Part shown: positions 24,661 through 36,440 of the stretch, in pieces
How the letters are laid out: the number at the start of each line of letters is the position of its first letter
Position numbering within the stretch: position 1 is the stretch's first letter
Origin: Pempheris klunzingeri
Lineage: Eukaryota > Chordata > Actinopteri > Acropomatiformes > Pempheridae
DNA length: 64,000 nucleotides
Direction of reading: 5' to 3'
Assembly: GCF_042242105.1 (NCBI RefSeq)
Contig: NC_092013.1
Span: forward strand, 6,676,730 to 6,740,729
Program-made: the position numbers and the translations under genes
Notes under the pieces: model-generated
Databases searched by the model: none
Seen by the model: only the letters and a program-made list of their open reading frames with translations
Told to the model about the DNA's origin: nothing

Positions 24661-25439
24661 ATCAATACATTTGTTAAAGTAAAAAGGCAAGTTAACCACC
24701 AGACAAATGGTGCTTGTGCTTGTTGTACACGACTACTTACATTTGTAACATCAAATGCAGAGTTCTACATATTTTGCCACTTGGCTCGGGGGCATTTCTA
24801 TGTTCTTGCTGTGTTGTTGTAGAATGTCGTCACTAGTGTGGAAGATTTACTGGTGGATTTGGCTTTGGAGTTATGCAGAAATGCTTTTGACATTACAGGA
24901 AAAATGGGCTGGGGAGAAGGAGCAGTTGGTCAGGTTTAGAAAAGGGTAATGCTGCAAATTTTTAAACATGAAGACCTGGACCAATATCTCGCTCCCATAG
25001 CAGGCTGAGCATGTGCTTGAAACGTGGTCCTCCAGATCTGTTTGTGACACTGTTTCCAGTGACAGATTGTGTGATCAATATGCTTTCCATTTGGTGAATT
25101 AACTATACAACTCTGAAATACCAAACTATGTCCTGCTCTCATAAAAGCCCCGAAAACAAGACAAGAGTCATTGTCCAATCTACACCCACCTAAAGCCAGC
25201 GAGTTTCTTAACTGCAAATAATTGTCTCGCTTGTTGGCTTTCAATGCTCTTGCTCTCTCTATCTCTTCCTCTGCTTCATCCCTCGTTCCTTCTATTTTTT
25301 TCTGCCCTCTGCTCCCTCTCCACCCCTCCTTTGAATCGAACTGCCGTCTTAGCCGGCTACCATGCGTGGTCGATACCTTGTTACCACAGAGAAATCAATT
25401 ATCTCGACCAAGCAGCAGGGGAAAGAGGCAATAATGAAA

Positions 25440-25640
25440 GAAGGCTCCTCCTTCCTAGGCGATAGCTGTGGTCATTAAATATGAATTTATCATTGGCTGA
25501 GGAGATTTATGGAGCGAAATGCTGGCCTCCGAGTTCACATTGTCTTTACAGCATAAGTTCAAAGCCTGGGTGCAAGTGCATATTAAATGGGCAACATGTG
25601 GTCAGGGTGATGATATGTGTCTAAAATCTTAAACGGGGAA
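25440..25640. other. candidate conserved noncoding element
   Basis: Starts at GTCATTAAATATGAATTTAT and continues as unique, balanced sequence with no repeat or codon signature. Suggestive only. Confidence 0.25.
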
Positions 25641-26429
25641 TTTAAGGGAATATAAGTCTCCTGGATGCAGCTGAAATGGAGATGTGACACTGACTGTTTA
25701 AAAATACCCATGTAATGTGGGCCGCCTGCAAAGGACACGAATGTCTTCTTGCTTGTTTATATGACGCACCTTTCAACCAAGTGACTGGCCTCTGAGGGGG
25801 AAGTGAAGGACAATGAAACACAAAAATGGTTTAGCATCTGTAAGGGTATACTGTGTGATAGCGGCATGTGACGCCACCACACTCAATGATAGTGCAGGCT
25901 CTCTCCAATGTGTCGTGTGAGCGCCACTCATTCAGGTGAGAGTGGAGATGGCAGTGATGGCTGACGGGTAGGTGGGCATGCCAGCCAAACCTGCCTGGTT
26001 GGGTCTGTAATGAGCCGTTCTGACGACTTGTCTGACAGCTGCTGCAAGAAGTGGGGGGGGAAAAAACCCAGACCACCACCATCACTACAGGCAGAGCAAA
26101 AGAAAAAGCGCAAATGAGAGTGAGAGAGAGAGAGAAAGAGAGGGAGAAGGATGGAACGGAGAGGAAAAAATGTGTAATTCGGGCTTGCTCTTAAGGCAGC
26201 AATAAATTCCATTTTAATGGGGCACCACAAGCAGTAGCAAGCACTCAGCAGTCTGTTGTGTTTGATGCCAAATTGTGCAGAATAAACAGATTTGCTGTGC
26301 AGCTGGTCCAAACACACACTTTCTCTCTGTCTCTCTCTCTGAGTTGCTCTGTTTCTCCCCCCTTTCCACCACCACCCCCCAACTCCTTCTTCATCTCATA
26401 CCCCCCCCTCGCCCACCTGCCCGGACATA

Positions 26430-26660
26430 TCAGACAAAAATTAGACAAATCATCACAAAAAGATAGCAAGTGCTTTGATTTATTTTCTTCCACTTAACTG
26501 AGTACTCATCTCCAGCTGTCACGCACACAGCCGAGGCAACGTATTTGTTATAACGGGGGAAAGAGCGAGCTGCTTGGCACTAATGAGAAACAACATGCCA
26601 CATCTGGCTCATTTCCCCCTAAAAAGATGAATCTTTGGTCATCTTGTTTAATGTAGACAA
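26430..26660. other. candidate conserved noncoding element
   Basis: Unique sequence between a CT-rich tract and a teleost repeat. It contains AAATTAGACAAATCATC and GGCACTAATGAGAAACAAC. No exon recognised. Confidence 0.25.
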
Positions 26661-26759
26661 AACTGCGCGCAATGTCTGAAGCCTCTGTGTTCAGAAACAA
26701 CACGGCACGCTGACCATGCTGTAGTAGGTGATGTAATGCAAAAAATGGACGTTGTTAAG

Positions 26760-27115
26760 GGCTGATTTAACTGAGGGCTGCAGTGCTTTGAGGGAAATAC
26801 TGATATTAGTATGCAAGCATGCTCAGAATGACTGCTAACGAGCTAATGTTAAACAAATATAATGCTTCTTATTTGTTTCTTATTGTTAATTTAGCATTAT
26901 AACATCTGTCTATCTAAATGTCACGGCAATCCATGCAGTAGTTGCGGAGACATTTCACTCAAAACTAAAAATTGGCCTTGCTAACGCCAGTGGCCAGGTC
27001 AGGGGATCATGACGATACATCCTCAGGGAACCATGAATTCAAAATTTTGTGGATATCTGTTTGGATGTTGAGATATTTCAGTCTCGATCAAAGGAGCGGA
27101 CTGACCAACAGGCCA
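26760..27115 (-). repeat. teleost interspersed repeat (minus orientation)
   Basis: The reverse complement reads as a familiar teleost repeat: AAATATCTCAACATCCAAAC, GGTTCCCTGAGGATGTATCG, GATCCCCTGACCTGGCCACT, GTTTTGAGTGAAATGTCTCC, CAACTACTGCATGGATTGCC. A related copy on the + strand lies at 42,120-42,310 and shares GTTTTGAGTGAAATGTC and ACTACTGGATGGATTGC. Class unknown. Confidence 0.6.
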
Positions 27116-27261
27116 AAATTGCCACCCTTGAAGCCACACCGACGGCGCAGCTAAAAAAATCTTCAAAGAAAATAAAAATCTTCAGTGATAAGTTTCCTGC
27201 CAGCAGAGTGACATCATGGCCTGGTTGGCAACACTGATGCCACTAGTGTGTGCATCTTCAT

Positions 27262-27262
<1 letters not shown>

Positions 27263-27297
<35 letters not shown>
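27263..27297. repeat. (CA)n microsatellite
   Basis: Near-pure CA repeat. Confidence 0.95.
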
Positions 27298-27299
<2 letters not shown>

Positions 27300-27364
27300 C
27301 ACTGACTGCTGCCATTGTTTCCATGATTTATGTATTGTTTTTAGAAACCAAGCTCTCACATGTA

Positions 27365-27367
<3 letters not shown>

Positions 27368-27419
<52 letters not shown>
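27368..27419. repeat. (CA)n microsatellite
   Basis: Pure CA repeat of about 26 units, only 70 bases from the previous one. Confidence 0.95.
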
Positions 27420-27422
<3 letters not shown>

Positions 27423-29789
27423 AAATACCTGTACGCATGCAGCTTGTTGTTTGTGTGTGCCCTCCTGCATGAGTGCATCTGAATTCATGTAATTGATTGT
27501 GACTGTGTGGGCACAGATGCATGGTATGGAATAGTGTGAGAGGGGCTGTGTGCATGAATGGCTGAATGTTTTCTAGTGAATGTGTGCAGTGACCATGTGT
27601 GCAGGTATTTGTGTGCCTCTGAGTTAGGAATTGTTTTTTTCTGCATGGATGGGCTCAGCTATAAATACTGTATACACAGTTATTATATATGATATACTCA
27701 TATCTTCTCAAACCGCACACCCCACATCTCATCTCTTTTGAAGCCTCTGTTCATTAAATTCACTTGTACCGTGTCACTACACCACTCGCATAACTGCTTT
27801 TGTTGTTACCTGAAGTTGAACCTTTGCAGCAATGGTAAATAATCTGGAGCTCCTGTCATGATGGTTCACCACAGCAAAAAGGCAGATGTCCCCACAAACC
27901 AGCACTATTCAAACCTGTAGCATTAGAATCGGAAAGCCCTCAGGTCACTGTGGTACCACATATTAAGACCATTTAAAATTTAATCAGTTTTTTAAACAAT
28001 TTTCAAAACTCTAACCAGCAATGAAAGAACCACAAAAAATATTTCCATCTGAGCAGATTCTTCAGTGGTTCCTGTGGTCTTCCTATTGGCCACTAGATTG
28101 CACTGTTGCACCCTGAAATCCACCTCGGTGTCATGAGGCTCTCCTTTAGCCGAACACACCCATTAATTTCACCCATCTCCACGGCTCTATCATGTGGGCT
28201 ACGGTTCCCCTGTGGTTGTTAGGATATGGGAGTGGTACAGTATCGTCAGTATTTGTATTATTTGCGCCACTGAAGCTTTAATTTGAAGTGATAAACTTGT
28301 GCTTTTACTGTGGCAGCCTGCTCAGGTGACAGGTATTAACATCTTCTTCCCCTGGATTTCACCTCTAGGGAAATATTAAATTGGGTGAATCAGAGTTCAT
28401 ACATAAATGTCAGCTGAACAGAGCATGTAGGTGCCTATCACATGTGTAATTCACATGTTCATGGTTTAATCTTATCTGTAAGGTCGACATCCATTTGCAT
28501 ACACATGCATTCTCCTTTTATCACACGTGTTAGTTGATACCTGCCACTAAATGTACCACAGCCAACTATTGTCACTTTTCTTTTGATCTCGTTTTCTTAC
28601 TGAAAATGCCAAACAAAAGTGTGTCTGCATGTGCTAAATTGAGAATGGGCTCTGAATGTGCTGTCCTGTGTTGTAGCATTCAACAAATGTAATAATTCCA
28701 TTTAGTTGAAATATATTTATGAATTATGTTTCCACTGTTGGGTTCAGATTGTTGTGATACATGAGCACATATTTTACAGACGGCCCATAAATATGTTGCA
28801 TTATTGATTACTGAAATCAAGTAGAAGTTTTTTTTTGTCATAATATTGCTACAGTGCATGAGGTTATTCCTCCTTTTTATGCTGGATAATGGTAATATAG
28901 AGCAATGTTTCATGACAAAATCATACAACTACATTTTTCAGTGTCACGTTATTGCGTGTTTGCAGGTTTGAAAGGGTCAATGGGAACATTTTCCCATGCG
29001 TTGAAACCATGGGAGTTATTCTGTATATTAAAACAAAAGGTCTGTGAAACACCACCTATAGTTTTGTCCACCATTCAGAATGCTTAAGTCATTATACCAC
29101 TGACGCCTCACATTGGCACCAACACCTGTTGCTTTTCAATTAGCAATAAAGGCTTTAAGTACGGGACCAAGGGTGAGCTCTCCATAGAAATGTTGGCATT
29201 CTTAGAGATTCATCAAGATTAAAAACATAAAGTCTGTTTGTTCGGACAAACAGCTGTACGTTAGTTGGAAATAACTCATGTAAAATGTTGACCTATGGCC
29301 TCAGGGCAGCAGTGGACAAAAGCTCATGGAGTGTCATTAATGAAAAGGTTTATTATATTTCATGGCAACCTGCCCTTTAGATTTAGCCATTCCTTGGACA
29401 AAAGTGTCAAAAACAAGCAATATGGAGTGAAATGCCCATTTTAACTGGTTAGAGCTAAATTGTACCCTGAAAGATTTCTGTCGGGTCACAACATTGATTG
29501 CAGCCCCAGATAAAATTGAATGCTCGGTGTTACCAATCAATTTACCACAAGATTTGACCATTTGGTTTAAAGCTTTAATTAATTATTTCTCCTTTCACTT
29601 TCATGAAGAGTATTTTGAGATCTCTATGAGAAGAGTGTGAACCAAATTGACCCATAATTAGTTTTTATACACAGTGAAAGCAGAATGATACAATACAGAT
29701 GAAGTACAGATATCGGGTCTCTCATACATCTAAAATTTGTCTTTCCAGAGGCTGATTCACAACAAAATCTTACTCTACATTTACAGTAT

Positions 29790-29941
29790 GTGTTTCCTCA
29801 AATCTAATACCAACTTCCTTCCTGTTAGAGGCATGAAAAATCCCCAGAGAGCCACTATATATATATCAGACAGTGTAGAGACTCTCAGCATTGTCAGAAT
29901 AACTGTGAATTTAAGCCCAGAGTTTCTCACGGTGGATCACC
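29790..29941 (+). promoter_or_regulatory. putative TATA promoter of the small membrane-protein gene
   Basis: A TATATATATAT box at 29,856-29,866 lies about 80 bases before the ATG, so a start near 29,890 would leave a leader of about 50 bases. Three TTCC (ETS-core) motifs at about 29,793-29,822 precede it. ETS/PU.1 sites near a TATA box are common in leukocyte genes, but this is inference. Confidence 0.4.
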
Positions 29942-30371
29942 ATGGCACAAGATTTTGAGCTTTCTGACTACGCCACTATACACGACCTAGGGAAAACTGA
30001 AACAAGAAGCGGTGACACTGAACACTCAGGTAAGAGCACAAGTAAATACAGATTAAAAAAGAATAATTAATTAAGGATACAGCAAAACAGCTTTGTTCTT
30101 TAGGGATTTTACCAATGTTTATGGCTTGTGTTTTCTGTAAAATCTACTCTAACCACCTTAGTATTTTAATAAAATATATTAGAATGATATTAGATATTAT
30201 ATTACAATTATAAAGCTTCAGTGAACACAAGACGGTGATCTGATTTGTTGCTCAAACCATCATCTGAAAACTTCTTTACATCCAAATTTTTCCAGAAGCA
30301 TAAGAACAGAAGAACATTTCAGAGGGAGTAAGGTGGCATGTCACTACTCTGAATTACAGAATGACTATAAA

Positions 30372-30404
<33 letters not shown>

Positions 30405-30912
30405 TGTGTGTGTGTGAGAATGCAGGTGTGACACCCACAGGAAGAAGACTTCTGAGAATTGGGATTTTAACTTTAGGAGTGTTGTGTATCATACAAGCCA
30501 CTCTCAATATCTCCCTGCGCCTTGCCTGTAAGTTGTACACATCGACATTTTGTCTTTAAAAACGTGAGACAAGCCACAGCACACTGGCAGTCACCATTGT
30601 AATATGTTTCGTCAGTGGAACGTTTTGCAATCAAACCACAATTTCTGTTTTCTGCCAGTTTATTCAAAAGAAGAAACAGATCGGTTTCCTTTCAGCAGCT
30701 CCATGATAGCAGACGGGTGCCAGATTGACCAATTTCAACAGAATTCAACCCAGTCATGTTCCTGCTGCAACAACCTGCTGAGAAGACTACTGAGAGAGAA
30801 TCAGGCCTTGGAAACAGAGAGAGACTCCTTACAAGCTAAGGTCATTCAACTGACTAGACACACTACTGGATGGGATGACGATTTAGATGTGTCTGGATCT
30901 GGTTCCCTGTAG
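29942..30912 (+). CDS. small type II membrane protein with ITIM-like motif and leucine-zipper stalk
   Basis: Exons 29942-30029, 30426-30527 and 30659-30912 (TAG) join in phase and encode 147 residues. The ATG sits in an optimal context (CACCATGG). The short cytoplasmic tail carries Ser8-Asp-Tyr10-Ala-Thr-Ile13, matching the ITIM consensus S/I/V/L-x-Y-x-x-I/L/V. Arg-rich residues 36-40 precede a single transmembrane helix at about 41-62, predicting type II topology. The ectodomain has Cys84, Cys97, Cys99 and Cys100, one N-glycosylation sequon (Asn92-Ser-Thr) and leucines 107, 114, 121 and 128 spaced by seven, so it probably forms a coiled-coil, disulphide-linked oligomer. It ends in an acidic tail, DDDLDVSGSGSL. 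The order ITIM, membrane helix, coiled stalk resembles type II C-type-lectin-like receptors (CD72-like), but no lectin domain follows. I do not recognise the gene; the receptor role is inference. Confidence 0.62.
30372..30416 (+). repeat. (TG)n tract just upstream of a 3' splice site
   Basis: A TG run with one TATG interruption ends nine bases before the acceptor AG (30,424-30,425) of the transmembrane exon of the small membrane-protein gene. It occupies the place where a polypyrimidine tract would normally be. Confidence 0.95.
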
Positions 30913-31735
30913 GACGTCTCCATTCCAGAGATTAGCGGGTATCCCTGAACCTCAGTGCAGACCACACTCGGGCACTGGGAACAAGACGATTTCAGGCACG
31001 CAACAGTAATTTGTCCACTGTTGGGTTTGCCTGTTTAACATTTAATCAGTTAAAACTTCTTTGCCATGTATAGACATTGCATGTGTCCTGTGTGTTTCAC
31101 ATTGTGAAACCTTGAGTGCATAAGGACGATACCAACCATAGTTTGATGTGTCCTCATATATTTTTGGGCTGTCAAGAAGTACTGAACAGCTTTTTTTTTT
31201 CTTACGGATATAATGAACTACAATCTGTAAATGTAAATTCAAATATTGTATATCAAAGCATTGGTATTGAATGTAAAAAATATTTAATGATGGGTCAGTG
31301 ACATGTCACCACATTCCCCTGCTATCCCTCCATGGAGCCCAAAAGTGGTCACCGACTCCTGGTGAGAGAAGCTGGGGTAAAAGCTGCTACAGTCGCTGCT
31401 TTTATGTTAACGATGGGTGAACCTTTAGTGACAAACACAGAAAATTATCACCTAACTCTGCTGTTCCCCTTTATGGGCCACACATTCACTGTTTTGATTC
31501 ATTGTCACGGCTCTCGTCAGTGTAGTTTTCAGCTGCAGCAGGTGGCTGTTTTTCATTTTGATGAACCTGGATTGTACGCTACCTGCCAGCACAGGTAGTG
31601 ACTAGCTGCTTAACACAGACGTAGCAGGTAAAAAGCCAAATACTTTCTTCAGGAGATGGTGGAAACCTCATCAGAGAAAGAGAGCAAATAATGGACATCG
31701 GGTGAACGCAAACACAACATCAAATAAAATCTTAT
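30913..31735 (+). other. putative 3'UTR of the small membrane-protein gene
   Basis: The first AATAAA after the stop is at 31,723-31,728. If it is used, the 3'UTR is about 0.8 kb and includes the old repeat at 31,330-31,700. No lectin-type exon (no WIGL- or WND-like motifs) was seen here. Confidence 0.35.
31330..31700 (+). repeat. old teleost interspersed repeat
   Basis: Contains CATGGAGCCCAAAAGTGGTC, TTTTCAGCTGCAGCAGGTGG, AAAGCCAAATACTTTCTTCA and GGAGATGGTGGAAACC in an order I recall from a widespread teleost repeat. It is diverged, and the boundaries are approximate. Confidence 0.45.
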
Positions 31736-33908
31736 GTGGTCCTATTCATGCTGGATGTGTAGATGTGTATCAACTTCAAAAGGTAATAATTTATCTTTTT
31801 CTGTTTAAAGTGTGTTGTGTTGCCACCAAGTGGCTAAAAAAAATCAGTGTACACAGTTTTAAATACATTTAAATACATTTAAAACATTTTTGCAAGGCTG
31901 CACTATGCTGTGAAATTCTGTATATTTAAGCCTAATTTCCATTTGTTTTCTTATGATTGAAACCTTACAATATAAATGATTTTTCCTTTTAGTGCAAGGT
32001 TGATTTTTTTTCCTTTTTGATTCATCAGCGATATGGATTTTCCAGAACCATAATAATAGTCCCTGACTGTGTCACTTTTCTCAGCAGATGTCTTGACACA
32101 TCAATCTTTGCCGCAGCAGGGAGAAGCGAAACAGAGTAAATCCAGGCTCAGACATTTTCTGGTGGTTTTAACTGGAATCACATCCTCTCTGGTAATGGGA
32201 ACAATCCTGTGGTCTGACCAGTGAGACAGCGTCAGTCACACAACATATTGTAGGGTTAATTTTTAGAAACACGGTGTTAGTATCAAAAACAATGTTAAAA
32301 AATCACCTTAACTTCAGTATCTGATGGGCCTCTGATCAATCTCAATAAGGTGAGGTGGATTGAATATGGGAGTGTGACCCATGAAAGCTTCTATAGACAC
32401 TTGTAGAGAAGAACTCCTGCATACATAAATCCAGAAAGGTTGTTATTGAGCAAACCATAATTACTTAATTTGAATTATAAAACAAGGATTTGCTATTCTT
32501 TTCTCATATCAAAGGCATTCTGTGTCGCATGGGAAATGGCACTCAGTGATTGGAGTGCAGAGGCGCTTTCATGTCAAAAAAGGACTGCTTAGAGTTATTC
32601 ACTATGCCCTTTGTTGTCTTTGTCTAAGCTTTATGTGTGCATATAAATGAAATAAAAATCAGGATTTCATGTCACAAACCTGAGGTTCATAGCCATGAAG
32701 TGTGGCCATACTCGCTACTAGTCCAGCATCACTCTGTATGTGTTTAGAATGGAGGAGAGCGCTTTTCTAAGTTAATCAATTCTCCTTTGTCTACAGACTT
32801 TCTTGAGATCACCGAGTCTTTCTTTCCTGATAGGTTTGTCAAAGTTAAACTGACAGAAATGAGAGCTGCAGCACTTTCGCTCATCATTTCTCATTAACAC
32901 TGCCGCCTTTGTTTTAATTAGCCGCTGTGACTGACACCTGTGTTCCTGTGACACTGTATTCCAGACTCGTGTTATCCTCCTTCCCAGCTGTTGCTTGTCA
33001 GTCATCCAAAGTTGTCTCTTGTCTCTATCTCTCAAAATAGTGCCACATATGTAGCGCTGCCTGCCCTGTTTGGTAGCCGTCGATGGCAGAAAGGGATAAA
33101 TGTTTACCTTAATGGCTTCGACGCACAGAATATGTATAATGTGTCCGTTGAATCTTTTGTCTTTATGTGCTTGCCATTGTAAGTTGTTTTTGACCATAAC
33201 AAAAAGCTAAATAGCTTGGCAGCTTTCAGCCTTTCCCCAAACAACTCAAGTGAAATCTTTTATTGAGTTTATTGAAGGAGTTTTAAATGCATAACAAGAA
33301 CCAATCAATTTAAATAGATGTGGAAGACAAACTTGTGACAATGCTCTTCCAACACCATGAAAATACAACACTAGAAACAACTGAGTTCAAATGGGTATTG
33401 CAAATATGTCACTTGCTCTAAGCTCCGCAATAATTTCCTGTCTGCAAGTGAAGTTCAAATACTTTATTCATTCTGAGGGTTTTTTTCGTGTGTGTGACCT
33501 ATTTCTGTGTGGGCAGAATGAGACACAGTGTGGTTTGAGGGTTGGTGGCTGCACCACCTGTTTACACTGCAGTTGTTTTGGTCCAGTAAACACCTGTTCC
33601 CCCTCACTAATGTGGCTGCAAGAAAACCCTCCTCAAGGTACTTAGCATGTAATTTTAGTTAGTTTTGATAAGCACAACTTGACTCGTGGAAGGCTAATGA
33701 TTTTCTGTATTTTATTCCTGTGCAATATCTGCATATGGTCACTAAAACATGATTAGTGTATCAATAATGTTAGGCAACTTAAACACGTCATCAAAAACAT
33801 GCACATTCATTCAGATTCAGATACACACACACACATCTGATATAGGTATATCTATATCCATCTGTATGCTTTCGCTCATGTATACCTCTATACATTGCAG
33901 AGAGCCTG

Positions 33909-34000
33909 TGTGTCCTGTACCTGCTCCTCTAAAACCTCCATTGTCCATTTTAAAAATGGACAATGGAGTTTTAGTTGCAGACACAAAGTCCAGGACACCG
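33909..34000. repeat. near-perfect palindrome / hairpin
   Basis: CTAAAACCTCCATTGTCC and its complement meet almost without a loop at about 33,952, giving a stem of about 22 base pairs with one bulged base (33,929-33,974). An outer pair, GTGTCCTG (about 33,910) with CAGGACAC (33,991-33,998), closes a longer imperfect hairpin. It could be a tiny foldback element or an RNA hairpin. Confidence 0.7.
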
Positions 34001-36089
34001 AAATTCAAGAACCATCAAACACAATCACAAAACATACAGCTTGCATTCTCTTTGTAACTCACCTTTTTTCTAAGATAAAGTTAACAAAAATGTCAATACT
34101 AATGTCTAGTCTGAAAAGCGAGCCAACCACTACCCAGATCTCAAACCTTACTTATCCTTTGCAGCAGTGAATTAATGTCACACTTCCTCCTGAATTTGGT
34201 CATGCATCTTTCTTATTCTCTCAACTAATAGCCTGTGACTAAATTGAAATTGTCCCTGAACTATTTTAGGTGGTAAGGAAGAACCTATTAGCCAACGTCT
34301 GTATTTCAGGGTTTGTGTAAGACCAAATTAGAGACAATGATGAAACAGACACACTATTATAGAAACACTATTGCAGAAAAGGAGCAGGCCCACTCCTGAC
34401 TGAGACCCACACTCATCAGCAGGGTGAGACACGACGTGGTGGCTAAGTATAAACAGAGGCCATGGCAGATTTCAGACTGTGCTACTGTGCAAACACATTG
34501 GGCTGACTGTTAGCCTCTGCCATGCTGTCCAAGTCCCTGTGAGGGTGGAGAGAATGCCTGCAGATGGTCAAGCATTTTGAAAAGACGCAAGAGAGTCCTA
34601 ATTTAAATACTGATGACAGGATTGTGCATATCCTTGTGTGCTCAGTACATGCACATGCAAACACGGAGCCATACATGTGCTGTATAAACAAGTAAGACTC
34701 TTCTGCATGTCTGAGAAGTGAACTGCCAAATCAAACACACAGCTGAGCTATATGTGGCTATGATAACGTGAGGAAACTTCTATATCAGGTATCATCGCAT
34801 GATAACTTACTGTCATAACTCAGAGCATGTGCTGTTTGATCAGGATCTAATTGACGGAAGAGGGATTGTTCATCACAGCTTACCAAACATAGAAAGCCTG
34901 TCATTTTGTATCTCCACACATGCAAGGGGTTCAAATAAGAGTGACTTTTCAACCCATTCACAACGCCTTAGCATTAGCGTTAGCTTATGCTACAGTGGCT
35001 GGCTATAGTTAATAAAGTCAGCAGGAACTCCATAGTCACTGGCTAGACATTAAAAGCCTGCTTTTGTTTACTTCTGTGGGAAATTTCAAGCATTGATGTG
35101 TTATCAGAACTGGACACTGGGCTGCCGGTCAGCCTTGCTTCCAATTTCAGTGGCCACTTGGGATATTGTTGTAGGACACCTCCTACAACAAACATGGGCA
35201 GTTACTTCTCTTCTGTAATGCATATTTTTAATCCATAGCGATATTATTGTAAAACTTTTCCAAAGTCCAGAAAAGTCTTTGTCTTTTTTGTCTGAATGAC
35301 GTCACTGCTGTGGTACACAGAGACATGATGGGATGAACTTTACTGGGCATATTCAGTGGGCCGCAACCCCCGCAAAGTAACGTAACATGGAAGCTAGAAA
35401 CTTTTTTAGTGTATGTACCATCTTTGGTTCTGGTATCCAGGTCTTATAATACATAGATGACTTCAAGTGGTTATTCAGTCACATGCTTAGCAACAGTAGC
35501 TAAGAGAGGCAGGGCTTATTGCAGCTCAAAGACAAGCTGATTGATTTCTGACTTTAACAATCAACTGACAGATACTCAAACCGCATTTTGGTGGAGATAA
35601 TTAAAAATCAAGTCTTACCACACAAGAATTTGCCTCAGCATGTTTATTTACCCAACGCCAGCATTCATTTATGATGGGAGGTAGTGCTTTGATTTTTTTT
35701 TCTCGGTGGAAGATGAGGCAGACGGAGTTAGGTTTTTTTTTTAATAGACACACATGCACAATAATATCCCTCCAAAAAAGGCTACCATTAAAAGGGAAGC
35801 GAGTAACAGCACCAGCTGAAATCTTTCAGCATTTGATTAGAAAATGAGGGCTGGCTGTTAACGTCTTTTGAGGAAAAGTTTTGATAAAGCCTCGACAAAC
35901 TATTGTCATCAAATACTAGAAAATTCCTATATCCTGTATAGACTGGAATTAGTGCAATCCACAACAAATCAATATAATAATGATTTTGTAGCACAAACGT
36001 TTGTAGAAGTTCGTGGGAGGTGTGGATTTTTATCTCTGTAAAAGAATGTACAATCATATTTTTTTCCTCAACAAAAACTCTCCTCTCTT

Positions 36090-36440
36090 CTCCCCTCTCT
36101 CTCTCTTCTAAATGTCAAAATGCTGAAGTAAAATTGTAATTGGACCATTTGTGGCCTTGCCCTGCCTCTGATGCTTGTGTAATTGTAAGCTGTAGACAGC
36201 AGAGAATATGCCACACCGAGCTTAATGAACAAAATGAGATCTCTCTGTAGAATGAAAGTACGGCAGGCAGGGTCAGAGTTCAACACCAGCCTTTCAGCAG
36301 CTAATTGGCTGAGCTTGTGATCTCTCCCAGAAGGTCCTGTCATCAGAGCCTTCAACTTCCTGCTTTTAGCCCTCTTCCTGTGGCAGCTTAGAGCCAGCAA
36401 GTGACCCACATCTACCGTAAGACTGGTCATAACTGAGCTT
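36090..36440. other. candidate conserved noncoding element
   Basis: Unique, GC-balanced sequence with TTGTAATTGGACCATTTG and AGCAGCTAATTGGCTGAGC. A 120-codon minus-strand frame is open across it (36,068-36,430), but that frame has no recognisable protein character or splice context. I read it as noncoding. Confidence 0.27.

Larger units (their letters stand above)
22546..29850. other. intergenic region between racgap1 and the small membrane-protein gene
   Basis: No coding exon recognised. It holds repeat copies (23.2 kb, 26.8-27.1 kb), CA microsatellites (24.0, 27.3, 27.4 kb), a GA-rich run near 26,115-26,148 and several blocks of complex unique sequence (23.5-24.7, 25.4-25.6, 26.4-26.7 kb) that look like candidate conserved noncoding elements. 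Confidence 0.5.

Noticed and set aside
32772..33197. 141-codon minus-strand open frame
   Set aside because: No family resemblance, no promoter or splice context. Low GC and random-looking composition suggest a chance frame.
30913..33200. Search for a C-type lectin domain completing the small membrane-protein gene
   Set aside because: No WIGL-, WND- or Cys-spaced exon was found on the + strand, so the gene is called as ending at 30,912.
36068..36430. 120-codon minus-strand open frame
   Set aside because: No recognisable domain, and amino-acid texture like random translation. It coincides with a block better read as conserved noncoding sequence.
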